From: Dasypus novemcinctus
Lineage: Eukaryota > Chordata > Mammalia > Cingulata > Dasypodidae
Length of the DNA stretch: 64,000 nucleotides
NCBI RefSeq assembly: GCF_030445035.2
Contig: NC_080698.1
Coordinates: 27,745,294 to 27,809,293 of the forward strand
Direction of reading: 5' to 3'
The notes beneath the pieces were generated by a model. It worked only from the letters and a program-made list of their open reading frames with translations. It was not told the DNA's origin and ran no database searches. Both the position numbers and the translations under genes were made by a program. This document shows, one piece after another, positions 10,650 to 20,824 of the stretch. How positions within the stretch are numbered: position 1 is the stretch's first letter; the number at the start of each line of letters is the position of its first letter.

Positions 10650-10960
10650 TAATTAATAATAATAAATAATCACTACTGTTTATTGCATGCCTACTCTGTT
10701 AAACTCCTTTCAGAGTTTTCTTTTTCTCAGAACAAGTCTATGAAAAACATAACAATGCTTCTTTTTGTTGTTGTTGTTGTTTTTAGAAGGTACTAGGGAT
10801 TGAACCCAGGACCTCATACATACAAAGCAGGCGCTCAACCACTGAGCTACACGCTCTCTGCCATGTCTTCTTTAAATGTATAGAGACTGAAGTGTAGAGT
10901 GATAAAATATTTAAGTTCACACAGATAATAAGGGATAATGCTGGAAATTAATAAAAAAAA
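10650..10960 (-). mobile_element. MIR SINE, antisense, split by a DAS head
   Basis: Left part: 'aataatcactactgtttatt', 'gcatgcctactctgttaaac'. Right part, after the DAS copy at 10765-10860: 'gagactgaagtgtagagtga', 'taagttcacacagataataa'. Together they give the reverse-complemented MIR order. Confidence 0.7.
10765..10860 (-). mobile_element. single-head DAS-SINE inserted in MIR, antisense
   Basis: 'aaggtactagggattgaacc', 'aaagcaggcgctcaaccact' and 'gagctacacgctct' are a reverse-complemented DAS head. A (GTT)n run at 10766-10780 stands in for the A-rich tail. Its position splits a MIR. Confidence 0.88.
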
Positions 10961-11022
10961 AAAAAATCCAAAACATGAATATCCAAACTGAAATTTTGCC
11001 TTATTTCTCAGGACCAGAAATG

Positions 11023-11246
11023 AGGGAGTGGATGTGGCTCAAGCAGTTGAGCTCCCACCTCCCACATGGGAGGTCCTGGGCTTAGTTCCCTGTGCTCCTG
11101 AAAAAACAAAAAGAAAACAATGAGCAAAAAAATGATGATAAAACCAACTCAGGGAAGCCCATTTGGCTCAGTGGTTGAGTGCTGGCTTCCCACACTCAAG
11201 GTCTTGGGTTTGATCGCTGGCCCCTGGTACCTCAAGGGGAAAAAAC
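11023..11246 (+). mobile_element. dimer DAS-SINE, sense
   Basis: First head 'gggagtggatgtggctcaag', A-rich spacer with 'caatgagcaaaaaa' and 'accaactcagggaag', second head 'tttggctcagtggttgagtg' and B box 'ttgggtttgatcgc'. It ends 'ggtacctcaagggg' plus A run. Both A boxes are present; both B boxes carry substitutions. Confidence 0.93.
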
Positions 11247-11504
11247 GTGTCCAGGGCATTCATCTTCTCCTTCTAGGTTCAAGCTGGCCACCTTAATGCC
11301 TGGGAGACCAGGACAGGCCCACCCATCATACCTCTCAGTGTTTAATAGGGACAAACCAAGACAATAGGGTATTAAATCACCTATAATCTATCCTTCCACC
11401 TTGTCAAATATAGCTTTAGAGTGAAAAACTGAAAAACGTATATGTAATACTGTGGTTTTTATATGACTGAGAATTCACAAAATATCAAAGATCAGTGAAA
11501 TTAA
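11247..11504. other. unassigned sequence
   Basis: A short unassigned stretch between two DAS copies. It contains 'aagctggccaccttaatgcc' and nothing I recognise. Confidence 0.4.
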
Positions 11505-11515
11505 TAATGATGGTG

Positions 11516-11929
11516 AGGAAGTGGATGTGGCTCAAGTGATCGGGCTCCCGTCTACCATATGGGAGGTCCAGGATTCGATTCCCAGGGCCTCCGGGTGAAG
11601 GCAAGCTGGCCCATATGGTGAGCTGGCTCGAGCAGAGAGCTGGCCCATGGAGAGCGCTGGTCCTAGCAGAGAGCTGGTGCAGCAAAAGATGCAACAAGAA
11701 GAGACACAGAGGAGAGACAATAAGAGACACAGCGACCAAGGAGCTGAGGAGGTGCGTGAGACTGAGTACCTCTCTTCTACTCTGGAAGGTCCCAGGATTG
11801 GTTCCTGGCGCTGCCTAAAGAGAAGACAGACAGACATAGAAGAAGATAACAGTGAATGGACACAGAAAGCAGACAGTGGGGCCGGGGAGAGAAATTTAAA
11901 AAAATAAATCTTTAGAAAAATATTAATAG
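11516..11929 (+). mobile_element. two-head composite DAS-SINE, sense
   Basis: Head 1 'aggaagtggatgtggctcaa' with B box 'aggattcgattccc'; body with three 'gagctggc' units; degenerate head 2 'ctgaggaggtgcgtgagact' and 'ggaaggtcccaggattggtt'; tail 'aaaataaatctttaga'. An exact 11-base target duplication 'taatgatggtg' lies at 11505-11515 and 11930-11940, which fixes both ends. Confidence 0.95.
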
Positions 11930-11940
11930 TAATGATGGTG

Positions 11941-12496
11941 CATGGCCATGTTCTGTTGATGGGGCTGTGACATTTGGAGGAACATTCACAAAATTAGGTT
12001 CTATTTCTTCCGTAACATTTATTTATTTTGTTTCAGCAAAAGCATATGGTATAAGTTGTTATAAACATAACATGTATAAATAAAATGCAAACATAATAGC
12101 TAATTATAAATAAAATATTCCCACTTGACAGTAATACCAAATTAGATGGCTTTTACTGAGTTTTAATAATTCTTGGGTAGTTTTTTAATTCATTTGAGTT
12201 TGGAAAAAATTTGCTCTGCTAAATATGTGCTGCTGGCATTTACTAAGTAAATTCCCCAAATTTCAATTGGATCACAAATATCACAATCATCACAGAAAAT
12301 ATTATAAAATATTTAGTTTCATCAAATAAATTACTGTCATTTATATTATGATTTTATTGTCTCAAAACCACATCTAGGTCCAATCAGCATTTCATAAGGT
12401 CTTCTTTCAAATTCTTCAATATTATAAATGTTCCAATTTGTTCAAATCCCTCTTCAACTTAGACTATACCTTGATGTATATTGGTCAGAAAACAGT
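11941..12496. other. unassigned AT-rich sequence
   Basis: No element recognised. The AT-rich text 'aacatgtataaataaaatgc' could come from an old LINE, but I cannot place it. Confidence 0.45.
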
Positions 12497-12701
12497 TGTT
12501 TATTTTTAGGAGGTACTGGCGATTGAACCCAGCACCTCGTACGTGGGAAGCAGGCACTCAATCACTAGGCTCCATCTGCTCTCTAATGAGAGTTGGTTTT
12601 TTCCTTTGTTTGTTTTTGTTTTCAGGAGCTTCTAGGGATTGAACCTGGGACATCATCCATGGGAAACAGGCACTCAACCACTTGAGCTACATCTGCTCCA
12701 G
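12497..12701 (-). mobile_element. dimer DAS-SINE, antisense
   Basis: Reverse-complemented second head ('aggaggtactggcgattgaa', 'cgtgggaagcaggcactcaa'), spacer 'agttggttttttcctttgtt', then reverse-complemented first head ('ggagcttctagggattgaac', 'cttgagctacatctgctcc'). Full dimer length of about 205 bases. Confidence 0.93.
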
Positions 12702-13780
12702 AAAATAATTTCTAAGGAAATTAGTTTTGAAATTATTTGTACATAAATCTTCTCCTTTTTAGTCATATAAATGTTTTTGTTCTGATTTCCTTGTATATTG
12801 GAATGTCATTTGTGTCATATATTTTATATTCAGTTTTTTTTGACTAAAAACTTTTTACATGAAAAATATTTTTATTCCTTTAAGAATGGAAATAGCTAAA
12901 CTTAGACCTTTTTTTTGCAACTTTTGTCTTACTATTAATAGCAAGCAACACTTCATACCAACTACAGATAATTAAATTTAAAATCCAGCTTTATTTACAT
13001 AAATTTGATTTAATATGTTAATATTTGTTCATTTTAATTTGTATTTTGCCTTTGGATTGAATAGATAATTTTGAACATTTTAGAATTAAAATCCCTTGTT
13101 CAATATTGCAACATTTTAAATTTGCTTTAATTTACATTTTAAAACTGTGCATATTTATGTGTGTTAATTTCCTTCCTTTTTCCTTTCTCTCACTAGTTTT
13201 ATATGGGGCGGCTACGGTAGTTAGCAGTACAACCGAGCAACTGAGTCCAAAGATTTCGTAATATTTCATGGGACCCCAAAGAATTAGAGGAATGGTCATC
13301 AAGCAGAGACCCTGGACTTTGAGCTGGGTGCAGGGACTAAAGTAACTTTGGGTTGCCTTTTTCTTAGCATTGGGTGAACATGTTTGAGGCTCTATGGGAT
13401 CTGGCTGCATAATGGTAATTGGAAACTTAAAAAGAAACATGTATATATGTATACATGTATATAAGTGGAAAGACAGGTTGGGTAGCCAAAGGGGTCAGTA
13501 GTGAATGCCGTTAGTCACCCAGCCGCTCACTCCCTTTCTGAGCTGGGGGCTCTCCAATTGCATGCGCTCTCTCTCCTCCTAGAGAAGCCGGAGGGAGATG
13601 ACTGATGGTCCCTCTTCCTCCCTCGGGAAGCCAGGGTGGGAGCACGAGACCCAGGCACAACCAGTCAGCTACTTCTGCGTCTTGAGGGAATGTCACAAAG
13701 AGGGAATCTAAAGTTCATTCTTGGCAGAAGCGCGTTTCTGTCATCAGGCTTTGGTACTAGCGCTGCTCCCCCCCCGCCTG
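12702..13780. other. unassigned, AT-rich then GC-mixed
   Basis: 12702-13190 is strongly AT-rich and may be old LINE. A palindromic ATGTATAC-type run lies at 13440-13462. 13463-13780 is more GC-balanced with no recognised element. The frames at 13132-13440 (minus) and 13511-13696 (minus) have no recognisable product. Confidence 0.4.
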
Positions 13781-13789
13781 GCCCGTTTT

Positions 13790-14170
13790 CTTCCCATCTC
13801 CACCTTGCCTGCACCTTCACATCTTCCAGCTCTCTTTTGAAACGTCACTTCTCCCTGATTACCTTATCTAAAAGAGCCGCCTCTCCTTCCTTTCATCCTC
13901 TGTCCTCTAACTCAGCTTGGTTTCTCTATATGGTGTATATCACTACCTGGAATTCTAGCATTTCTTTCTTTATTTTTAACAGCTTACTGCTTTTATTGAA
14001 TTTTCCTTCTAAAATGTATTCTGTGAGGATACAAACACTGCCTTATTCACCACTTTATCTCCAGGGCCCAGAAGAGTACCAAACACAACTAAATGCTCAA
14101 TAAATTTTTATGTGACTAAGTAAATGGTAACTAGCCTAGTGCTTAGCAGGCCAATAAATACTTACTGAAT
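13790..14170 (+). mobile_element. L2 LINE 3' end, sense
   Basis: 'ccagctctcttttgaaacgt', 'cacttctccctgattacctt', 'aatgtattctgtgaggatac', 'cttattcaccactttatctc', 'cagggcccagaagagtacca' and 'aaatgctcaataaattttta' follow the L2 3' end in order, with the final (TGAATG)-like tail 'actgaatgga'. The plus frame 13636-14103 is a non-coding reading of this UTR. Confidence 0.85.
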
Positions 14171-14400
14171 GGAACTGAATTAGTATTAGCTCTGTATGAG
14201 GCTCACTTGGGAGAAAATTTAATCTTGAGTGAGTGACACAAAGGTGAAGACAAGATTAGGATTTACTCCCGTCAGTACTTCTGTCCTTTGCTAAATGCTG
14301 AAGGATAAAAATTTGACAATATAGACTCTAATTTAAAATAGCATCTGCATGCAGGCCTTGACACAGTATCTCTCAATTTTTACCAAAATACTTGTGACAA
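14171..14400. other. unassigned sequence
   Basis: Links the L2 to the old LINE that follows. No recognised words. Confidence 0.4.
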
Positions 14401-15204
14401 CTAGGGAAAAAAACACAAAAACCAGCTCTGATAGACAACCACATGAAGAATACGGGCAGGATTTTCACCAATTATAAGTCAAATGGCACAGTATTAGTAA
14501 TAGGAAGAACAATTTGTAGTTCTCATGAAACAGTTTGGCCAGCTTCCTCAGAGAAAGTATAAAATGCTCTCTTCACAAGTAACTGACAAAGGTTAAAAGA
14601 ACAAAACCAAGATATGACTTGTTGACATATCTAAAAGAAATTAAAGAGAAAAGGTCAGAAATAAAAGGAGGAGTATAGATTATCTTGGCAAATGGAAACA
14701 GAAAGAACACGCAAAATTATTTTTGGACAATTTAGGATCTGAGACAAAAAGCATTAATTGGACAAAAGAGGTAATTTTACACTAATAAAAGTTACAATTT
14801 GCTAAAGATAGAATAGTCAATAGCCTAGATACATCATTTAAAAGAGATCCAGAGAAAATTGCAATTGCTGTGGTGATTTAAAGACATTCTTCCTAGACTT
14901 TTATAAATCTAGTAGTTAAAATATATCAATAGATAGAAGAAAAAATTTGAACAATAAAATTTATAAGATTCAATACATATGGAAATTATCTCCTCTTGGG
15001 AATCCATTAATGTTTACAATAATTAACTATGGGAAAATTGACATAGAAAAAATATTGATATATTCCCAAACTGAAAATATATGGCTCAAATATCCTGATC
15101 ATAGAAAAATAAAATTGGAAATGAATAGCAAAAGTGTAAAAATGAAATCTTAGAAATACATAAAAATACTTTCTCCGAAAATATTGAATCAAAGGAGAAA
15201 TAAA
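14401..15204 (+). mobile_element. very old LINE (L1M or HAL1-like), segment 1, sense
   Basis: A-rich coding-strand composition, with stretches resembling L1 ORF2 endonuclease-side text: 'atggctcaaatatcctgatc' beside 'gaaaaataaaattggaaatg'. Frame 14947-15153 is a 68-codon remnant rich in K, N and I. The text is collinear with segments on the far side of four SINE insertions, so I treat all as one copy. Confidence 0.6.
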
Positions 15205-15214
15205 AACTAAACTT

Positions 15215-15641
15215 GGGGAGGCGGACTTGGCCCGGTGGTTAGGGCGTCCGTCTACCACATGGGAGGTCCACGGTTCAAACCCCCGGCCTCCTTGACCCGT
15301 GTGGAGCTGGCCCATGTGCAGTGCTGATGCGCGCAAGGAGTGCCCTGCCACGCAGGGGTGTCCCCTGCGTAGGGGAGCTCCACGCGCAAGGAGTGTGCCC
15401 CGTAAGGAGAGCCGCCCAGTGCAAAAGAAAGTGGAGCCTGCCCAGGAATGGTGCCACACACACGGATAGCTGACACAACAAGATGACACAATGAAAAGAA
15501 ACACAGATTCCCGTGCCGCTGACAACAACAGAAGCAGACAAAGAAGACACAGCAAATAGACACAGAGAACAGACAACCGGGTTGGGGGCGGGAGGGGGTG
15601 GGGGAAGGGGAGAGAAATAAATAAATAAATCTTAAAAAAAA
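15215..15641 (+). mobile_element. long DAS-SINE, sense, first of a stacked pair
   Basis: Head 'ggggaggcggacttggcccg', A box 'tggcccggtgg', B box 'ggttcaaaccc', full long body and the tail 'aataaataaataaatctta'. The word 'aaaaactaaactt' flanks it at 15202-15214 and 15642-15654. The antisense strand carries the longest open frame in the window (15007-15750), an accident of composition. Well preserved, so comparatively young. Confidence 0.96.
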
Positions 15642-15654
15642 AAAAACTAAACTT

Positions 15655-16011
15655 GGCGAAGTGGATATGGTTCAGGCGATAAGGCCTCCGCCTACCATAT
15701 GGCTCACTGCCCACGTGGTGAACCAGTGCTGGCACAAGTGAGTTACGCAACGAAAGAGAGAGTCAAAGTTAAGCGCAGCAGAGACCAGGAACTGAGGTGG
15801 TGCAATTGACAGGGAACCTCTCTCCCCAGGATCCCCAGGATTGAATCCCTCTGAATCCTAGAAGAGGAAGATGAGAAGAGAATACAAAAAAGAGAAATAG
15901 ATAGAGAAGATCATACAGTGAATGGACACAGACAGCAAAAAACAGCAGGTCAGGGGTGAGAGTGGAGCCAGGGGTGGAGGTGGGGAAAAAGAAATAAATC
16001 TTTAAAAAAAT
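15655..16011 (+). mobile_element. two-head composite DAS-SINE, second of a stacked pair
   Basis: Head 1 'ggcgaagtggatatggttca' is degraded and lost its B-box region: 'ctaccatatgg' runs directly into 'ctcactgcccacg'. Head 2 remnant is 'ctgaggtggtgcaattgac'; the tail is 'aaataaatctttaaaaa'. It ends at a third copy of the target word 'aactaaactt' (16012-16021). More diverged than its left neighbour, so probably the earlier arrival. Confidence 0.9.
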
Positions 16012-16021
16012 AACTAAACTT

Positions 16022-16172
16022 ACCATCAATTCAGAAAATAATGAAAAAAGAATACCTTAAGAAAACCTCTAAACCTGTATTCTGATCAAAATCATTGCCT
16101 TAAATGTTTTCATTATTAACAAAAAAAGAATAAAAATAAATGAACTAAGAATTCAAATTAAGAAGTTATCAA
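16022..16172 (+). mobile_element. very old LINE, segment 2, sense
   Basis: A-rich text 'tcattgccttaaatgttttc' and 'gaataaaaataaatgaacta' continues the LINE interrupted at 15214. It is too diverged for subfamily naming. Confidence 0.5.
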
Positions 16173-16534
16173 GGGGAACAGATGTGGCTCAAGAAGTTGG
16201 GCAACAACCTCCCACATGGGAGGTCCGGGGTTCAGTTCCCAGTGCCTCCTAAAAAAGACAAACAAGAGAACAAGCTGATGCGAAGGGCTGGTGCAACAAG
16301 ATGATGCAATGAGGAGACACAAAGAGGAGACACAACAAGCAGGGAGTGGATGTGGCTCCAGTGGTTGGACACCTCCCTCCCACAAGGGAGGTCCCAGGTT
16401 TGGTTCCCAGTGACTCCTAAAAGAAGACAAGCAGACACAGAGATCACATAATAAACAGACACAGAGAAGCAGACAGTGAATGCAAACAACAAGGAGGATG
16501 GAGAAATAAATAAATTAAATAAATCTTTAAAAAA
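16173..16534 (+). mobile_element. two-head composite DAS-SINE, sense
   Basis: Head 1 'ggggaacagatgtggctcaa', body with 'caacaagatgatgcaatgag', head 2 'gggagtggatgtggctccag' with B box 'aggtttggttccc', tail 'aaataaattaaataaatctt'. Exact 10-base target duplication 'aagttatcaa' at 16163-16172 and 16535-16544. Confidence 0.95.
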
Positions 16535-16661
16535 AAGTTATCAAAATTATAGCAAACATACACAATGAAATTACAAAGAAAAATAACAGATATTAGAACA
16601 AAAATGAGTGAATTTGAAAAATAATAACCATAGAATTGATAAATCTATTAGTTAAAAAAAA
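16535..16661 (+). mobile_element. very old LINE, segment 3, sense
   Basis: 'agaattgataaatctattag' corresponds to the L1 ORF2 stretch encoding the 'KIDKPLA'-like region. Position in the series agrees with segments 2 and 4. Confidence 0.55.
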
Positions 16662-16897
16662 GGGCGGATGTGGCTCAAACAGTTGAGTTCCCTCCTCCCA
16701 CATGGTAGGTCCTGGGTTCTGTTTCTAGTGCTTTTTGAAAAAACAAACAACAAGCAAAACAAATGAAAAAACCAACTCAGGGAAGCCAATGTGGCTCAGT
16801 GGTTGAGCACTGGCTTCCCACACATGAGATCCTGGGTTCAATACCTGGTCCCTGGTACCTCACAAAACAAACACAGAAACAAAAACCCAAACAAACA
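16662..16897 (+). mobile_element. dimer DAS-SINE, sense
   Basis: Head 1 'gggcggatgtggctcaaaca', spacer 'aacaacaagcaaaacaaatg', head 2 'aatgtggctcagtggttgag' with B box 'gggttcaatacc'. The tail is an A and C mixture, 'aaacacagaaacaaaaaccc'. Target duplication not resolved. Confidence 0.93.
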
Positions 16898-17935
16898 GTA
16901 AATTAGGCAAATATCAGGAAATTTTCACCTAGAAAAAGAGAGAAAATAAATGAAATTTCAAATTAAAAAAGCATAGGAAAAATATATGAAAGACATTAAA
17001 AAATATAGGAGAGTTTCTCTCTCTTAATACATTCAAGGATTTGAAAGAAATGGATGATTACCTGAGAGAATATAAAACTACCAAGTAATCATGGAAGAAA
17101 ATTGAACTATTTATTTTTTTAAAAATCTCTGTAATAGTTTGTGAGGCCGCACAAATGAGGTCTTTCAACCTTCAAAAAATAAACAATTTATTTTATACAT
17201 AAAATTATATAGAATAAGAGCAGATGAAGAGCTGCCCATTCAAACTAAACATCACAATATAAGGATCATTTACAATGACCAAGTAGCACTTATCCTAGTA
17301 TTCCAAAGGTTTATACCAGGAATTCTAACATGTGCTACTTTACTTAAGTAGGTTTAATATAAAATTTAGTGTTTAATTAGTGTCTAATGTTACTCAATGT
17401 TACAAAATTTCTTAGAAAAATTTTCTTAGAAGGGTAGTCTAGTTCCTTAACGTACAAAGAATATTTCTCTCAAATCAGCAGCAAACCATGTTTAATAGTG
17501 AAATGTGTTTCTATTAAAATTAGATTTAATATTGTTCTGAATGTTCTGTCCAATGCAATAAAATATGAAATATAAATGTGAGAAATTATTATTGGAAAAA
17601 AGGAGACAAAGTTCTTAGGATTTATAAGAGAGGTTATAGTAAATTGCCTGCATATGATAGTAAATAAGGGTCAGTACCTTTTTGCATTCCAGCAATAATC
17701 AGCTGGATGAGGCAATGGATAAAATAGATTTCATTCAAAATAAAATAACATCAAAAGCCGAAACTAAAAATAATTCCAACCAGAAATTCATGTTATATAT
17801 TTTTTTAAAATTCCAAAGTACACGGAAATTGTTTATGACACAATGCTATTTTTATAAAAGGCAGGAGATAAACATAGATGGCATGAGCTTAATGTTGTAT
17901 TATATTTCATATTATATATCTGCATAGAAAATATG
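16898..17935 (+). mobile_element. very old LINE, segment 4, sense
   Basis: 'gaaatggatgattacctgag' with 'aaaactaccaa' matches the L1 ORF2 stretch upstream of the reverse transcriptase; 'accaagtagcacttatccta' with 'tttataccaggaattc' matches the RT palm-side text; 'attgttctgaatgttctgtc' and 'agcaataatcagctggatga' follow in L1 order. Frame is lost everywhere. Divergence and a compact ORF suggest L1M or HAL1. Confidence 0.65.
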
Positions 17936-17974
17936 GACAGGAAATATAAATATATAGTATCAGCATAAAATAAT

Positions 17975-18150
17975 GGATAAGAGCTTTGGAGCCAGCAGAA
18001 CAGGATCTGAATGCCATCTCTATTTCTTGTTTATTGTATGATCTTAGGCAAACTTGTTCAAGGCTCACTTTCCCTATCTGTATAATGAGATTAATAATTG
18101 CACCTATCTCAAAAAGTTATTTTAGGACAAACTTCCCACTATATAGTAAA
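17975..18150 (+). mobile_element. MIR SINE, sense
   Basis: 'ggataagagctttggagcca', 'gatcttaggcaaacttgttc', 'tttccctatctgtataatga' and 'attgcacctatctcaaaaag' follow the MIR head and core. Confidence 0.85.
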
Positions 18151-18289
18151 CATACATTAATCTTATTGTTTTCTGAATGGCAAAATTATGGATAACAGTT
18201 TTTCTTCTTTGGTCTTCTCTGTGTCCTCTAAATTTTCTACAATAAGCATGTATTACTTTTATAATTATAAAAAAACAACACTTAAAAAT

Positions 18290-18418
18290 GACCATATCTT
18301 TTGGTGGTTGTCTGTTACATTAGTGGCCTCCTGTTTACCAGGCTCCTGGAATTCATACCCTTGTGTACCCACTGAGCTGGTGCTGGGACTCATTTTAACC
18401 AATAAAATGCAATGGAGT
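18290..18418 (+). mobile_element. MLT1-like LTR, left half
   Basis: 'gtggcctcctgtttaccagg' and 'gctggtgctgggactcattt', then 'aaccaataaaatgcaatgga'. It is separated from its right half by the DAS dimer at 18419-18634. The target word 'gcaatggagt' is repeated as 'gcaatagagt' on the other side. Confidence 0.6.
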
Positions 18419-18634
18419 GGGAAGCAGATGTGACTCAAATGGCTGAGACCTACTTCCCACAGGGGAGGTCCCAGGTTCAGTTCCCAGTGCCTCCTCCTAA
18501 AAACCAACGAAAACAAGCAAACAAATGAAAATGGCCAATTCAGGAGAGCTGATGTGGCTCAGTGGTTGAGTGCTGGCTTCCCACTTACGAGGTTCTGGGT
18601 TCAAACCCCAGCCCCCGTAGCTAAAAAAAGAAAA
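18419..18634 (+). mobile_element. dimer DAS-SINE inserted in LTR, sense
   Basis: Head 1 'gggaagcagatgtgactcaa', spacer 'aaacaagcaaacaaatgaaa', head 2 'gatgtggctcagtggttgag' and B box 'gggttcaaacccc'. Target duplication 'gcaatggagt' (18409-18418) against 'gcaatagagt' (18635-18644), one mismatch in ten. Both heads keep the A box core. Confidence 0.95.
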
Positions 18635-19020
18635 GCAATAGAGTCACGTTGTACCAGCTCAAGGCCTGTGCCTGAAGAAAGCCTGGCAGCTTCCACTCTA
18701 CTGCTCTTGGGAATTCTGAGCTGTCAGGAAAGAGGCCCACATACTAGGAAAACAACATGGGGCACCTTGAAGAGGGAACACATGGCGAGGGTGAGGCCAG
18801 GTGGGGTGGGAGGGACCCTGAGTCTACACGGTGTGAGAGGCCCAGCAGTCCCAGCGACCCAGCTGAGTGCAGCCGAATGCAACCGCAAGAATGAGCACTG
18901 GTGGGACAGCAGCAGAACCGCTGACACCCGCTCACCTCGCAGAACCTTGAGCAAATATGAGAGTGGTGCGTGATGTAACACTGTATCATCCAAACACCTC
19001 TCAGAGCCAACTGAGTGAAA
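18635..19020 (+). mobile_element. MLT1-like LTR, right half
   Basis: 'tggcagcttccactctactg', 'cttgggaattctgagctgtc', 'acccagctgagtgcagccga' and 'gaacctTGAGCAAATATG'-like text continue an MaLR-type LTR in sense. The usual terminal 'agccactaagtt' block is missing. Overlapping frames on both strands at 18554-19010 are non-coding. Confidence 0.6.
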
Positions 19021-19241
19021 TCAGCTAGAGAAAGGAAAGAAAGTCTCTTTTCACTTATATTTGTTAAGAAATTCTGGAGGGTTTAAAGACAGAACAGAAT
19101 TTTTTTCAGTCAAAAGCACTCATCTCTTAGAAATCTCCTCTGTAAAGCAACTCTCAATTGTGTCCATGAGACAATGTTTTATGTCTTCTTTTTGTTCCTT
19201 CCTAACAAATATCCTGTTAATACATTGGAAATTTCCTGTTA
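19021..19241. other. unassigned sequence
   Basis: Short stretch between LTR and SINE. No recognised element. Confidence 0.4.
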
Positions 19242-19253
19242 TCATTCAGTTTT

Positions 19254-19670
19254 GTTTCTTTTTTAAGATTTTTATTTTTAATTTTTTTCTCTCCCCTTCC
19301 CTCCCCCTCGTTGTCTGCTCTCTGTGTCCATTTGCTGTGTGTTCTTCTTTGACCGCTTGCATTCTTGTCAGCAGCACCGGGAATCTGTGTCTCTTTATGT
19401 TGTGTCATCTTGCGTCAGCTCTCCATGTGTGCGACACCACTCCTGGGCAGGCTGTGTTTTTTTCGTGCAGGGCAGCTCTCCTTGAGGGGTGCGCTCTTTG
19501 CACGTGGGGCTCCCCTACGTGGGGGACACCCCTGCGTGGCACGGCACTCCTTGCGAGCATCAGCACTGTGCGTGGGCCAGCTCATCACACGGGTCAGGAG
19601 GCCCTGGGTTTGAACCCTGGACCTACCATGTGGTAGACGGACTCTATCAGTCGAGCCAAATCTGCTTCCC
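19254..19670 (-). mobile_element. long DAS-SINE, antisense
   Basis: Reverse-complemented tail 'ttaagatttttattttt', body ('tctgctctctgtgtccattt', 'gtgcgacaccactcctgggc') and head ('gtttgaaccctgg', 'ccaaatctgcttccc'). Exact 12-base target duplication 'tcattcagtttt' at 19242-19253 and 19671-19682. Because the SINE is antisense, its spurious frames (19061-19636 and others) fall on the plus strand. Confidence 0.96.
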
Positions 19671-19683
19671 TCATTCAGTTTTT

Positions 19684-20205
19684 ATTTATCACTGCAAAGA
19701 CTTTTCTTTGTTGTACGTTTGGAATAGCTCATATGGTTTGGAATAACGCACTGAACAGCCTCACCGTGTTTCTGCTCAGCTTCAAGATGAATTTACATAT
19801 TGATTCACGTAAATAAGACATGCTGAACAAAGAACAAAGTTTTTGATAAGCGGTTCTTCAAGGATGAGCAGTTGAGGGGACTAAGGTAATTGTTCTCCGT
19901 GTATCTCGTTCACGAGTCTATCTCTTGAACCTGAAATATGTTCCTTTGAATGGTCTTTAAAAATCAAAAAAGTGTGATTGTGGATGAAAAGAGAAACTTG
20001 AAATTTGTACTTATGTCTTGTGGAGTGTACACAGGTCGGGTGAAGTCATCACTACAAAATATTCATTAATCAGTGTTAAGTAGTGTTTGGCTTTGTATTC
20101 AAAATGTAAATACGGCAGGAAAAGATTGAGGATAGATCCCAGGAGTGGTGTTGGGCTTTATAGTAAATTTGTACCACCGAGATGAGGACTTGGGGTCACC
20201 TGCCT
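19684..20205. other. unassigned sequence
   Basis: About 520 bases with no recognised element and no meaningful open frame. Confidence 0.5.
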
Positions 20206-20480
20206 GCCCCGTCCTAGTCTGGCCCGTCACACTAGCCTTCCACTGGGTCTTCTGCTTCTGTTCCTGCCCTGCCCCCAGAGGACATTCTCTACCTCAGGCG
20301 GAGTGGTGTTCCCACCCTGCTGGTCAGATGGCCGCTTCCTTGCTTAGCACCCACAGATGCCTTCCCAAGGCCCTTCAGGATCTGGGGCCCCCTCTTCTCT
20401 CTGGCCTCCTCCCCCACTCTTGGCTTTACTCACTCAACTCCTCGCGCACCAGCCTTCCTGCTTGTCCTTCTCTCTGGGCT
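20206..20480 (+). mobile_element. L2 LINE, internal 3' region, sense
   Basis: 'gtcacactagccttccactg', 'gaggacattctctacctcag', 'cccaaggcccttcaggatct', 'ggggccccctcttctctctg' and 'cactcaactcctcgcgcacc' resemble the sense L2 stretch ahead of its 3' UTR. The frame 20145-20555 is open but has no family features beyond this. It is diverged. Confidence 0.6.
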
Positions 20481-20584
20481 ACTCTCCCACCTGGTTTTGT
20501 TAGAGTTGGCTCCTTGTCGTTCCTATCTCGGCTACTCGTGCAGTGGGTTTTCTGAGAGTCTCATGATGACTAGAAATTGGGACA

Positions 20585-20805
20585 CCATCCTGCCCGAGTT
20601 TAATTCCAAGCACTGCCAGCTGGTAGCTGTGTAACTCTGGGAGAGTTTACTTCTCGGCTTCAGTTTTTTACATGTCCTCAGAGGATTACATGAATTATTA
20701 CATGAAAAATGATTGGAAAATTGTCTGACACATAGGAAGTGCCATGTTCATATCCTTGTTGTCGTCACCATCATCACTATCACCAACGTATTGTTGTTAT
20801 TAAGT
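20585..20805 (+). mobile_element. MIR SINE, sense
   Basis: 'gtttaattccaagcactgcc', 'agctgtgtaactctgggaga', 'gtttacttctcggcttcagt' and 'gtctgacacataggaagtgc' follow MIR order from head to tail. Confidence 0.85.
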
Positions 20806-20824
20806 GTTTGGTAACAGGTATCAG

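Noticed and set aside
13636-14103. 155-codon plus frame
   Set aside because: Most of it is an L2 3' UTR read in one frame.
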